From NCBI GenBank assembly GCA_016932035.1, contig JAFGDR010000015.1, positions 1 to 30,504 of the forward strand: a stretch of DNA of 30,504 nt. The letters run 5' to 3'. Below the pieces are notes generated by a model, which was given only the letters and a program-made list of their open reading frames with translations, did no database searches and had not been told where the DNA came from. Shown piece after piece: positions 1-7,697 of the stretch. This DNA is from Candidatus Cloacimonadota bacterium (GTDB lineage: Bacteria; Cloacimonadota; Cloacimonadia; JGIOTU-2). Position numbers and translations under genes: made by a program. Position 1 is the stretch's first letter. Each line of letters opens with the position of its first letter.

Positions 1-854
1 ATAACATCGATAGGAATAATGATACTTTTATGTTTATTGGTGAAAGTTATGGTTATATCTTTTTTGTCAGCAACTCCCTTATTATACTGAAGCGTTTTAT
101 TGATCAATTCGATAAAATCTGTTGGTTCTAAATTCAAGGTTATATTTCCGGCTTCGATAGCTGAATAGTCCAGTAGTTCGTTAACAAGGTTCAGCATATA
201 TGAACTTAGATCTCTAATATGACCGATGAATTCCGCTTGATCTTGTGAAAAGTCCTGAATATCATCCTGCAGAAACTCGGTTAGATTGATAATATTACCA
301 AGTGGATTCCGGAGATCATGCGCAGCAATACCAAGAAATTGGTTTTTCAGTTCATTCAATCGCTCGAGTTCAATCTTTTGTTTCATTACTTGACGCTGCA
401 GGTTCGAGAGTTCATTATTAAGAAGAGACATCTCGTCTAACGATTTCTTTTGGAGCATTTCTTGCTGTTTGGAATGGTCTGCAATTTGTTTTGCCATACT
501 TCGAACGTTGTTTACCTGATCATTATTGATCTTCAACAACTCATGGGATAGCAACTCGAAATTCATATTATCAATCCCCCCTACAAGTAGAATGACACCG
601 TCAAAAAGTGCTCCATCGAAGACCAGTGTTTTAACTTCATTCTTTAATATGACATTCAGCTCCCAATTGAACTGAGCTCCTTCACGTATAATTTCTTTGA
701 TAAAGCGTTTCACTTTGACTATATCAGTCTCAATAAAAAGTGCAATCAGATCAGAACCTTCCAGTATTTCATTTCCAATTTCTAAATCGTTATAGAGTAC
801 GCTTTTAATAGTATTATCAGTATTACAGAGCAGAACAATTCCTTTTGATTTCAT
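1..854 (-). CDS. Soluble sensor histidine kinase, 3' end outside window (partial)
   Basis: Open reading frame from an ATG at 854 running off the left edge; about 284 codons are visible. There is no signal peptide or membrane segment, so it should be cytosolic. Residues 1-100 form a PAS-like or otherwise unrecognised alpha/beta input region, about 110-170 look like a coiled coil, and a HisKA dimerisation/phosphoacceptor domain follows, with the H-box AAHDLRNPLGN (His179). The HATPase domain must lie beyond the window apart from its first residues. It starts 9 nt after the stop of the B12-binding protein gene, so it is almost certainly translated from the same mRNA as that gene and the upstream membrane kinase. 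No response regulator is visible. The kinase call is firm; the input signal is unknown. Confidence 0.9.
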   Translation of the reverse strand, partial: MKSKGIVLLCNTDNTIKSVLYNDLEIGNEILEGSDLIALFIETDIVKVKRFIKEIIREGAQFNWELNVILKNEVKTLVFDGALFDGVILLVGGIDNMNFELLSHELLKINNDQVNNVRSMAKQIADHSKQQEMLQKKSLDEMSLLNNELSNLQRQVMKQKIELERLNELKNQFLGIAAHDLRNPLGNIINLTEFLQDDIQDFSQDQAEFIGHIRDLSSYMLNLVNELLDYSAIEAGNITLNLEPTDFIELINKTLQYNKGVADKKDITITFTNKHKSIIIPIDV

Positions 855-863
855 TAGTTATAA

Positions 864-1910
864 TTACCTTACATCGATGAGTTTTTGGGCTGACAGAATA
901 GCATCTTCAGCATTTATTGCAAATGAATCTGCTCCGACTGTTTCCCAGAGATATTCATTTTTGTTAAATGGGTATCCACCAACAATTATTCGATAATCAT
1001 TATATGACACATTTTCTCTGATCTTAAAGATCAATTCACGTACACGATCCACATTAAATGCGATTGTTGCAGAAACAGCTATGATATCAGGTTTAACATT
1101 TTCGATCATTGCAATAATGCTGTCGTGCGGAGTATTTGCTCCCAAGTAGTATGTATCCCATCCTTCCATCTCAAAGAAGTCTGTTACCATTCTTATACCC
1201 AGCTCATGAAGTTCTCCGGAAACACTTGTTGAGATGAGTTTTTTATTGCCTTTTTGTCCTGTGAAGATATGTGAATAAAGTCGGGCAATGATATTTTGAG
1301 TGGCTGCAGTACAGAAATGCTCCATAGCTACATTGATTACATTAAGTTGCCACAATCTGCCTACTTCGTACTGAACCGGCTGGAATATTTTAAGATAAAT
1401 ATCTTTTACAAATATTCCTTTTTCAATTGCATCAAAAATGATCTTCTCTGCATAATTTCGTTCTCCGCGCAATAATGAATTCAAATACTGCTGTGCCATG
1501 ACACCAAGCTCAGAGTTTTCTTGAATGAATGGATTTATTTCATTGGGAAGTGATGGAAATCTCTCTAATACCTTACTGAGATATTGATAGGCAGTTCTAC
1601 CATAATCCGAATTGTCTTGTTCATAAATATCTGCAAGTATTTCAAAACTTGCGATAAGGTACACTTCAGGAAAGTGAATGCTCTTAAAAAACATTTTACA
1701 CCAAGCCACATAATCCAAGAAGAGATTAGACTCTTGAATGTTAATTGCACTTGACAGATATGACAGGTGATACATCCAATCTTTATATGCTCTTTTTCGG
1801 CCTTTTTCACCATATCGTTTTTCATATTCCGGATAGCGATCGTAAAAGATATTTATTGCTTTGAGCGTGACCTGTTCATCACTCATTGCTTCATATTGTA
1901 TTGTATCCAT
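864..1910 (-). CDS. Cobalamin (B12)-binding signalling protein with CarH-like W-x9-EH cap
   Basis: 348 residues. The N-terminal ~135 residues are a helical region I do not recognise. Residues ~140-215 fit the four-helix B12-binding cap domain and contain W187 followed after nine residues by E197-H198. The C-terminal ~125 residues are a Rossmann-type B12-binding domain with the E-x-H-x-x-G motif (ELHELG 233-238, His235 the predicted lower axial ligand), S-A-T (280-282) and GG (311-312). The W-x9-EH motif packs against the adenosyl group in the photoreceptor CarH, so adenosylcobalamin binding is plausible. No MerR-type HTH and no methyltransferase domain is present, so it should sense or relay rather than bind DNA itself. 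It lies 20 nt after one kinase gene and 9 nt before another. Fold is near certain; the light- or B12-sensing role is inference. Confidence 0.88.
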   Translation of the reverse strand: MDTIQYEAMSDEQVTLKAINIFYDRYPEYEKRYGEKGRKRAYKDWMYHLSYLSSAINIQESNLFLDYVAWCKMFFKSIHFPEVYLIASFEILADIYEQDNSDYGRTAYQYLSKVLERFPSLPNEINPFIQENSELGVMAQQYLNSLLRGERNYAEKIIFDAIEKGIFVKDIYLKIFQPVQYEVGRLWQLNVINVAMEHFCTAATQNIIARLYSHIFTGQKGNKKLISTSVSGELHELGIRMVTDFFEMEGWDTYYLGANTPHDSIIAMIENVKPDIIAVSATIAFNVDRVRELIFKIRENVSYNDYRIIVGGYPFNKNEYLWETVGADSFAINAEDAILSAQKLIDVR

Positions 1911-1930
1911 ATTTTCTCCATATATTTATT

Positions 1931-3865
1931 TTATGAATCATTCGATGTGACTACCTTTCTCATTTTCAAGATGATGACTGTTCCATTTGGATGATTATCC
2001 TCCACATATACTTCACCTCCGAATTCTTCCATTGTTTTCTTAACGATGTATAATCCAATACCTGTATGTCCTGCAGGTCCATAATGAAAACCTTTTTCAA
2101 ATATTCTATCCTTTATTTCATCCGGAATTCCCGTTCCATAATCGACGATTCGAACCGTACAAAAATCATTCTCTTCTGAAATATCAACATCCAATTTCTC
2201 CATTCTCCCGTGCTGAACAGCATTAGTAACGATATTTCCTATAACAGAATAGATAGCTCGGTCTGCAAAGACCTGGCAGGTACCGTTGATAGTGGTTTCC
2301 AGAGAGTCATATTTCTGCAATACCGTTTGAAGAACATCATGAATGTTATAAATATCAAGTTCAGCATGAGTACTCAGGAAATTCTCATGCTCCCGTTGTC
2401 GAGTAATTGTATCAAGACTCATATCGACCCTGCTCTTTATTTCATCGAGCATTGATTCATCATTTTCATTCACATAGAGATAAAGAGCGCTTTGTATGAC
2501 GGTTAGATCGTTTGTAATATCATGGCGAAGGATCGAAGCAGCAGTTTTTAATCTTTCCCTATTTGTCCTGAGTGCTTCCTGGGTACTTTTTAGTTCTGAT
2601 ATGTCAATTCCCTCTACAATTAAACTATTGATATTCCCAAATTCGTCCAGTACAGGTCGGACTGAAAAATCGACAAAAATTTCACTTCCATCCTTACCTT
2701 TGTGACTTGCTTCAAAGTGAGCTCTTTCTCCATTAGCTGCTTGAAATATACTCTGCTTTAATCTTTCCTGAAGTATTATTGAGTGCTCCCACCAGGGTGT
2801 ATCCCAGAATTTTTTACCTTTAACGTCCTTTAATTCTTTTCCAATAAATGTAAGAGCAGCTCCATTTGCTGTAATCAATGTTCCATCCGGTTTTGTAGTT
2901 CCAATGAACGTACTCGGATCATGCATAATTGCATTATAATTTCTTTCACTGACCATGAGTTTCTTTTCTGTTATTTTGCGTTCTTCAATCTCTTTTGACA
3001 GTTCTGCAGTTCTTTCTTTTACTTTCTCTTCCAGGTTACTTATCATCTCATTGAGTTGAATCGTCATTTTATTAAATGAGAGAGCAAGCATGCCGATTTC
3101 ATCATGTGAGTTTACGGCAACTTTCAAACTAAGATCGCCATTGGCTATTCTGCTCGAAGTATCTGCGATGGAAACTATTGGTCGTGCAATCTCTCGTCCG
3201 AAATACCATCCCAAAAAGAATATGGTTGGGAAGGCAACAAGCATCATTATTATTGCAACCCACATTAATTGATGCTCATATTTTTTCACTGTATCAGCTT
3301 TAATATCAATACCCAGTATTGCTTCCCTCTTACCTTGTCCATCATAGATCGGTGCATAACCAGTAAGCCATGTACCCCAATTATCAGTATAAAAATCCTC
3401 CTCGACCATTGGCTCATCCATATCAGGAATTTGTTCTCGTAAAAAATCACTGGCTTCTGTATATATATCACCAAGATGAGCAATTTCCTCTTCATCTTCC
3501 TCTGCATCAACCACAAAACTGATCCCCGTATCTTCATCATACCTCATGGTGTAAATGAAATAGATATCCGATGTTGCATCTCTTATCTGCTGAAGCTTCT
3601 TTTTCAGTACCATATATGTTTCATTATTTTCTTGATCAGGTTCCGTTAAAACTGCATGAAGACCGGTATCAATATCCAAAGCAGAAATACTGACAATATC
3701 ATGAAGTCGTCTTCGTAGATTTTGGCGAAAATGATTTGTTGAGGTTTTAAAATAAATATAGACTGCTAAAGCTAAGATTATTATCATTATTAGTGAGAAG
3801 AAAAAACCAATTTTTCTTTGAATCTTATTCAAAAATATCTTCTGTAACTTATTTTTTAGGATCAT
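1931..3865 (-). CDS. Membrane sensor histidine kinase (extracytoplasmic sensor, HAMP, PAS, HisKA-like, HATPase)
   Basis: 644 residues. Membrane segment 1 at ~18-40, an extracytoplasmic sensor of ~150 residues (Cache-like in appearance, acidic stretch ~121-128), membrane segment 2 at ~200-222, HAMP ~223-275, coiled coil ~270-305, PAS/PAC ~305-425, then a kinase core. The phosphoacceptor segment reads LRHDITNDLTVIQ (His448), a variant box seen in PAS-linked kinases of archaea and anaerobes rather than the usual HE-x-R-x-P. The ATPase domain has the N-box (N544, N548), G1 DYGTGI (575-580) and G2 TGIGL (601-605), so it should be active. It is first gene of the operon, with GGAGAT upstream of the ATG. 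Ligand unknown; the Cache call is by appearance only. Confidence 0.92.
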   Translation of the reverse strand: MILKNKLQKIFLNKIQRKIGFFFSLIMIIILALAVYIYFKTSTNHFRQNLRRRLHDIVSISALDIDTGLHAVLTEPDQENNETYMVLKKKLQQIRDATSDIYFIYTMRYDEDTGISFVVDAEEDEEEIAHLGDIYTEASDFLREQIPDMDEPMVEEDFYTDNWGTWLTGYAPIYDGQGKREAILGIDIKADTVKKYEHQLMWVAIIMMLVAFPTIFFLGWYFGREIARPIVSIADTSSRIANGDLSLKVAVNSHDEIGMLALSFNKMTIQLNEMISNLEEKVKERTAELSKEIEERKITEKKLMVSERNYNAIMHDPSTFIGTTKPDGTLITANGAALTFIGKELKDVKGKKFWDTPWWEHSIILQERLKQSIFQAANGERAHFEASHKGKDGSEIFVDFSVRPVLDEFGNINSLIVEGIDISELKSTQEALRTNRERLKTAASILRHDITNDLTVIQSALYLYVNENDESMLDEIKSRVDMSLDTITRQREHENFLSTHAELDIYNIHDVLQTVLQKYDSLETTINGTCQVFADRAIYSVIGNIVTNAVQHGRMEKLDVDISEENDFCTVRIVDYGTGIPDEIKDRIFEKGFHYGPAGHTGIGLYIVKKTMEEFGGEVYVEDNHPNGTVIILKMRKVVTSNDS

Positions 3866-3928
3866 GTAGAGATCTCCATAATCAGTTTTTCAAATTCTTT
3901 TCAACGTCATTGATACATTATTTCTTAG

Positions 3929-4138
3929 TCAATCTTTATGACACTCATTGCAGCACGCATAGCAGCCATTTACCTGAAAATAATGTTTCTTTGCTTCCTC
4001 TATTGCAGGTTTGCAACAATAATACTCCCCAAGATAAATCCTTTCTTCTTCAGATGCCATCCAGGAGCAATCTTCACTATGAACTTCATGCTCACCTGAA
4101 GCAAGTCTTTCTTTGTGTACAAAATACTTTTTTTTCAT
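3929..4138 (-). CDS. Small cysteine-rich protein, unknown function
   Basis: 69 residues with cysteines at 24, 41, 42, 59, 62, 63 and 66; the C-terminal C-x2-CC-x2-C-H could bind zinc or an Fe-S cluster. No signal peptide is seen. GGAGAA lies just before the ATG. It ends 63 nt before the membrane kinase start on the same strand, so it may share that transcript or have its own promoter in the upstream intergenic region. The Cys pattern and the good ribosome binding site make it a likely real gene; I recognise it only as a short conserved-looking hypothetical protein and assign no function. Confidence 0.72.
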   Translation of the reverse strand: MKKKYFVHKERLASGEHEVHSEDCSWMASEEERIYLGEYYCCKPAIEEAKKHYFQVNGCYACCNECHKD

Positions 4139-4462
4139 TATTCTCCAATTATATGTTTATTTATAATTATTATATGCACATTTCGTGCCAAATATATGTT
4201 ACCTTTTCTTTTTTGTTATACTATAAACACCTGTATCTATCTTTATATAGGCATGTTATATCTTAAGTTCATTAATTATTTCTTCCTTCATATCAGCTTC
4301 TAACATGGTTGAAATCAAAAAATAGTGCGGAATTTTTTCCGCACTTTGCTGAATTAGTTCTACAATCAGTTATTCTTAATGAATATCAATAAAAGACTCA
4401 TATGAACATTGACAGTTCAGATAAAAGTCCTGATCTCATGCAAAATCTTGAAAGGATCGACC
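4139..4462. other. Divergent intergenic region
   Basis: AT-rich stretch of 324 nt between the minus-strand Cys-rich gene and the plus-strand small membrane protein gene. It should hold divergent promoters, but I cannot place -35/-10 pairs convincingly. Its only clear element is the terminator-like hairpin near 4324. Short open frames here have no recognisable features. Confidence 0.6.
4317..4345 (-). terminator. Orphan terminator-like hairpin
   Basis: A perfect 9-bp inverted repeat (AGTGCGGAA at 4324-4332 and TTCCGCACT at 4337-4345) with a 4-nt loop. Read on the minus strand the hairpin is followed directly by ATTTTTTG, the form of an intrinsic terminator; on the plus strand no T-run follows. 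No minus-strand coding gene lies immediately upstream of it, so what it terminates is unclear. Confidence 0.6.
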
Positions 4463-4882
4463 ATGATCATTGGAATCATTGCAGCAGTATTAGTAATAAT
4501 TATTTTAGTATATTTTTTAACAAGAAAGAAAAAAGTGACATCTGTTTCGGATGTCTCATTTGAAGATGAACCGATGACAGAGCAAGAATTGCAGGAAATC
4601 GCTGAAGAACTGACAGCGGAATGTCCGAAAATTGTCGATGAAAACACGCAACTGGATCGAGCGACCGCAGGTCCGGGATTAAAACTCACCTATTTTTATA
4701 CGATCCTTCAAGTTGCGGTTAATGCACTCACACCTGAAAACCTGAATAATTTAAAAGAGACATTACGTGAAAATTATCGAACGAGTGAAGACATGAAACC
4801 TTTCAGGGATAGCAGAGTTACGCTTGTTTTCGTTTATTATGATAAGAACGGAAATGACCTGCTGAAGGTTGAGTGTAAATAG
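4463..4882 (+). CDS. Small membrane-anchored protein, unknown function
   Basis: 139 residues from the ATG at 4463, which has AAAGGA seven bases upstream; an in-frame TTG at 4409 would extend it but lacks support. Residues 1-20 are a single hydrophobic membrane segment, followed by RKKK (stop-transfer, cytosolic side), an acidic linker and a ~100-residue soluble domain rich in helix. It is followed by its own intrinsic terminator, so it appears to be a single-gene unit. I do not recognise the family. Confidence 0.75.
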   Translation: MIIGIIAAVLVIIILVYFLTRKKKVTSVSDVSFEDEPMTEQELQEIAEELTAECPKIVDENTQLDRATAGPGLKLTYFYTILQVAVNALTPENLNNLKETLRENYRTSEDMKPFRDSRVTLVFVYYDKNGNDLLKVECK

Positions 4883-4905
4883 ACACTTCGAATTCTTATA
4901 TATCT

Positions 4906-4942
4906 GAAGACGATCATGCGTATTATGGTCTTCTTTTTTTTT
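4906..4942 (+). terminator. Intrinsic terminator
   Basis: Stem GAAGAC (4906-4911) with GTCTTC (4928-4933), followed by nine T residues. It lies 23 nt after the stop of the small membrane protein gene and separates it from the DUF134 locus. Confidence 0.75.
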
Positions 4943-5014
4943 ATTTCACATTTTATTTGACAATCAATTTGGTCGGCATAAGTTTTGAACATAAGTTCAT
5001 AACAAGGAGTGCAC

Positions 5015-5467
5015 ATGCCGCGACCAAGAAAGATCAGGCGGGTAAGTAAACCGCCCCTCTGCAGCAGGTTTAAACCTGTAGGGATTCCTGCTCGTTTATT
5101 GCAGGTAGTTGATCTTTCCGTAGATGAATATGAAGCATTGCGGCTTGCAGATTATGAAGGACTGGAGCACAAAGAAGCAGCTGAGAAAATGGGAATTTCC
5201 CGTCCAACATTCACCCGTTTAATCGATCAGGCACGCAAAAAAATTGCATCCGGGATCATAGATGGTAAGGAAATAAGTATCGGCGGGGGTGATTTCCAGT
5301 TCCAGCAGCATGTTGCCCGATGCAGAAGCTGTGGTACGATCCTCGATTACGCACAAAGAGTGCCCAAAATATGTCCCGAGTGCAACGACTCCGATCTTGA
5401 AAACCTCAATCTGAATTACCAGAGAGGTCGTGGTCGCGGACGTGGACGCTGGGGGCGCGGAAGATGA
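5015..5467 (+). CDS. DUF134-family DNA-binding protein with zinc ribbon and RG-rich tail
   Basis: 150 residues from the ATG at 5015, chosen because AAGGAG sits at 5004-5009; a GTG at 5009 overlaps that site. The start MPRPRKIRRV, the segment VDLSVDEYEALRLADYEG and the sigma-like helix-turn-helix at ~50-77 (EAAEKMGISRPTFTRLI) are typical of DUF134, a family found beside NifX/Mrp genes in anaerobes and archaea. A zinc ribbon follows (C103, C106, C120, C123). The C-terminus is a run of alternating Arg and Gly, unusual for this family core and echoed in the next gene. It is first in the locus and is its likely transcriptional regulator (inference from position and HTH). Confidence 0.93.
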   Translation: MPRPRKIRRVSKPPLCSRFKPVGIPARLLQVVDLSVDEYEALRLADYEGLEHKEAAEKMGISRPTFTRLIDQARKKIASGIIDGKEISIGGGDFQFQQHVARCRSCGTILDYAQRVPKICPECNDSDLENLNLNYQRGRGRGRGRWGRGR

Positions 5468-5480
5468 AAACTATTAAAAA

Positions 5481-5614
5481 CACTAAAGTCACGAAAGGAC
5501 ACAAAAATAATATTACAAATATAAATAGAAAAATAAGTATTTTTATTGAATCGATGAGGATCAGTCAGAATATAATTTTTATGTTAAGTTTAGTGTTTTT
5601 CGTGTTTTTTGTGG
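5481..5614. repeat. Interspersed short-period repeat element, copy 1
   Basis: The 178-nt spacer after the DUF134 gene contains CAC-starting units spaced 9-10 nt (CACTAAAGT, CACGAAAGGA, CACAAAAATA from 5481) and, ~80 nt further, the complementary type of units ending in GTG (TTTAGTG, TTTTTCGTG, TTTTTTGTGG to 5614). The AT-rich centre has no ORF. It resembles the other spacer elements in this locus. Confidence 0.55.
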
Positions 5615-5645
5615 TTAATAAATATTAATTACAAGGAGGCATACT

Positions 5646-6002
5646 ATGCCACGTGGAGACAGAACAGGTCCTGACGGAATGGGACCAATGACAGGTAGAG
5701 CTGCTGGTTTTTGTGCCGGAAATGACAGACCCGGTTACATGACCCCAGCAGGTGGACGAGGTTACAATGGTCGCGGCTACGGTCGTGGAATGGGATTTGG
5801 ATATGGACGCGGCTTTGGACGCGGTCGTGGATATGGAAGAGGTTTTGCACCTGCATATCCGGTTTCTTATGCACCCTATCCCACTCAATACCAAGCTGAA
5901 GATGAAAAAGATTTTCTTGAGAATGAACTCAATATCCTCAAGAACAGTTTAAAGCAGATCGAAACTCGATTGAGTGAGATCAACGCTTCTGAAAAGAAGT
6001 AA
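5646..6002 (+). CDS. DUF5320-like Gly/Arg-rich small protein
   Basis: 118 residues with a strong CAAGGAGG site before the ATG. The N-terminus MPRGDRTGPDGMGPMTGR is the signature of DUF5320 proteins. Residues ~35-68 form a low-complexity Gly/Arg/Tyr/Phe region with repeated GRG, GYG and GFG; ~90-115 is a predicted amphipathic coiled coil (LENELNILKNSLKQIETRL). It is probably cytosolic and may oligomerise through the coiled coil. The family is known mainly as a neighbour of NifX-fold and Mrp genes; its function is not established. Confidence 0.85.
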   Translation: MPRGDRTGPDGMGPMTGRAAGFCAGNDRPGYMTPAGGRGYNGRGYGRGMGFGYGRGFGRGRGYGRGFAPAYPVSYAPYPTQYQAEDEKDFLENELNILKNSLKQIETRLSEINASEKK

Positions 6003-6019
6003 CCTTATCATGTTCTTAG

Positions 6020-6086
6020 TACAGAGGATTCAGAATACACAGATAAAAAATAGTCAACATCTATGGGTATTCCGAGTCCTCTGTAG
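6020..6086. repeat. Interspersed short-period repeat element, copy 2
   Basis: Imperfect inverted repeat in the 120-nt spacer: TACAGAGGATTCAGAATACACA (from 6020) against TGGGTATTCCGAGTCCTCTGTAG (6064-6086), with an A-rich centre. The left arm again shows 9-10-nt spacing of CAGA-type units. Confidence 0.6.
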
Positions 6087-6122
6087 TGGGATTAAGTTGT
6101 ATCAAAATTTTTAGGAGTTTTT

Positions 6123-6419
6123 ATGCCAAGAAGAAACGGAACAGGTCCCGAAGGACGAGGTCCGGGAACGGGTCGAAGACGAGGTGGCTGCTTTAGTGCT
6201 TTCACCAAAAAAGATGGAAGCATATCGGTGTGGCGAACCCTTGTCATCCCAATGATAGGAGCAGTTATCAACGACCTTCGTAAACCGGACAGCATTTCCA
6301 GGCGAACAGTAAATACAATCGTAAATCGATTCAAATCAAAGCAGATCACAGATACAGGGAGTACTTCGAATGAAATCAAAGGTAACTATTCTGTGATCGA
6401 TGAAGAAAAAGGAGACTAA
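6123..6419 (+). CDS. DUF5320-like small protein, diverged
   Basis: 98 residues starting MPRRNGTGPEGRGPGTGRRRGG, which matches the DUF5320 N-terminal signature of the preceding gene. The rest is different: one possible short hydrophobic segment (~39-50, TLVIPMIGAVI) and a Ser/Thr-rich polar tail. AGGAG lies near 6113. The stop is directly before the next ATG (6421), with the ribosome site of that gene inside this coding end, so the two are translationally coupled. Function unknown. Confidence 0.75.
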   Translation: MPRRNGTGPEGRGPGTGRRRGGCFSAFTKKDGSISVWRTLVIPMIGAVINDLRKPDSISRRTVNTIVNRFKSKQITDTGSTSNEIKGNYSVIDEEKGD

Positions 6420-6420
6420 T

Positions 6421-6609
6421 ATGCCACGAGGAAATGGACAAGGCAGAGGTATGGGCAGAGGACAAGGTCGTGGACAGGGCGGCAATTATCCTGGTCCTGG
6501 CGGATCGTGTGTATGCCCGTCATGCGGTTTTAAAGAACCACATGTTCAAGGAGTGCCGTGCATGAATAAAACCTGCCCGAAATGCGGCGCAAAAATGACA
6601 CGAGAATAG
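6421..6609 (+). CDS. Gly/Arg-rich small zinc-ribbon protein
   Basis: 62 residues from the ATG at 6421, preceded by AAAAAGGAG; an upstream in-frame start at 6400 is inside the previous gene and less likely. The N-terminus MPRGNGQGRGMGRGQGRG repeats the MPRxxxxG theme. The C-terminal half has two CPxCG knuckles (CPSCGF and CPKCGA) plus one additional CVCP cysteine and a C in between, fitting a zinc ribbon or rubredoxin-like site. Third of three tandem small proteins with the same N-terminal style. Confidence 0.8.
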   Translation: MPRGNGQGRGMGRGQGRGQGGNYPGPGGSCVCPSCGFKEPHVQGVPCMNKTCPKCGAKMTRE

Positions 6610-6631
6610 AATAAACATACAAGGAGACGTA

Positions 6632-6997
6632 ATGCGAATCGTTATTTCAACAGAAAATGGACAGGTAGCTCAACATTTTGGAAGATGCCCAGAATTCACG
6701 CTTGTTGATATCAAAAATGGATCTATAGTAAAAAAAGAAGTTGTACCGAATCCTGGGCATGCACCAGGTGTTCTCCCTAAATATTTCAACGAACTTGGTT
6801 ATAAAACCATTATCGCTGGTGGTATGGGAAATAGAGCTCAGCAACTTTTTCAATCATATGATATGGACTGGATAATCGGTGTTCAGGGTGATATCGATTG
6901 TATTATCGACGAATATCTCAAGGGCACGCTTACTGAAGGTGACAGCATGTGTGAGCACGGCGAAGGTAAAGGACCGGGGCACGGAAATTGTCACTGA
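6632..6997 (+). CDS. NifX/NifB-fold (dinitrogenase Fe-Mo cofactor family) protein with Cys/His tail
   Basis: 121 residues with AAGGAG 6 bases before the ATG. The opening MRIVISTENGQVAQHFGRCPEF and the segment IIAGGMGNRAQQLF are typical of the NifX/NafY/NifB C-terminal fold, whose members hold metal-sulfur clusters or their precursors. The last 15 residues (CEHGEGKGPGHGNCH, from Cys107) form a Cys/His tail that could bind metal and that the two paralogues downstream lack. It lies 22 nt after the zinc-ribbon gene. No nifH/D/K is present in the window, so nitrogen fixation is not implied. Confidence 0.9.
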   Translation: MRIVISTENGQVAQHFGRCPEFTLVDIKNGSIVKKEVVPNPGHAPGVLPKYFNELGYKTIIAGGMGNRAQQLFQSYDMDWIIGVQGDIDCIIDEYLKGTLTEGDSMCEHGEGKGPGHGNCH

Positions 6998-7014
6998 CAT
7001 TCCTGGTAATTATC

Positions 7015-7656
7015 ATGAAAATTACAATTATATTTGATAACACAACTATAGATCCTGCACTCCAATCATCATGGGGTTTTGCAGCTCTTATTGAAGCAGA
7101 CGAGAGGAAAATCCTCTTTGATACAGGTGATAACGGTGACATATTGATGTCCAATATGAAAAAACTCGGTATCGATCCTGATTCAATCAATGATGTTTTC
7201 ATTTCACACAATCATTATGATCATGTTGGTGGACTGTCATCTTTTCTTTCACAAAATAACAATATCACTCTCTATACTCCTCCCTCATTTCGTGGCGTTC
7301 ATAATATTAAGAAAAAACTTTATATTGATCAACCAACAGAATTACATGAAGGAATATATTCTACTGGAGAACTCGCTCATATAGAACAATCCTTGATCGT
7401 AAAAACGAAAAAAGGACTGGTTGTCATTGTTGGATGTTCCCATCCCGGAGTCGGTCTAATTCTTGATACTGCAAAACAATTCGGTGAACCTTATGCCCTT
7501 ATCGGAGGATTGCATGGCTTCAAAGAGTATGATGTACTTGAACCGCTTACACTTGTGTGTCCAACGCACTGCACTGAACATATAAATGAAATCAAGATAC
7601 GCTATCCTGAGAAATATATTGAAGGCGGCGCTGGAACGATCATAGAAATCGAATAA
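7015..7656 (+). CDS. MBL-fold metallohydrolase
   Basis: 213 residues from the ATG at 7015; a TTG at 6988 would overlap the previous gene. The metallo-beta-lactamase motif H-x-H-x-D-H is present (H65, H67, D69, H70: SHNHYDHVGG), with further ligand segments GCSHPG, GGLHGF and PTHCT. The arrangement GCSHPG plus GGLHG matches the subgroup often annotated as dihydropteridine/aminobenzene-phosphate synthase-like, found beside NifX-fold genes in anaerobes. Cytosolic; substrate unknown. It follows the NifX-fold gene by 17 nt and precedes the aminotransferase by 41 nt. Confidence 0.9.
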   Translation: MKITIIFDNTTIDPALQSSWGFAALIEADERKILFDTGDNGDILMSNMKKLGIDPDSINDVFISHNHYDHVGGLSSFLSQNNNITLYTPPSFRGVHNIKKKLYIDQPTELHEGIYSTGELAHIEQSLIVKTKKGLVVIVGCSHPGVGLILDTAKQFGEPYALIGGLHGFKEYDVLEPLTLVCPTHCTEHINEIKIRYPEKYIEGGAGTIIEIE

Positions 7657-7697
7657 GATAACAAGATAATTCAAACAGATAAGGAGATCATTGTATA

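Noticed and set aside
4139-4303. Short plus-strand ORFs in the intergenic region
   Set aside because: AT-rich, hydrophobic by composition, with no ribosome site and no recognisable features.
4409-4462. TTG start giving a longer small membrane protein
   Set aside because: The ATG at 4463 has a ribosome site and begins directly with the membrane segment.
3866-4462. Cobalamin riboswitch upstream of the B12-signalling operon
   Set aside because: No B12-box-like sequence or matching long leader is visible before the kinase or the Cys-rich gene.
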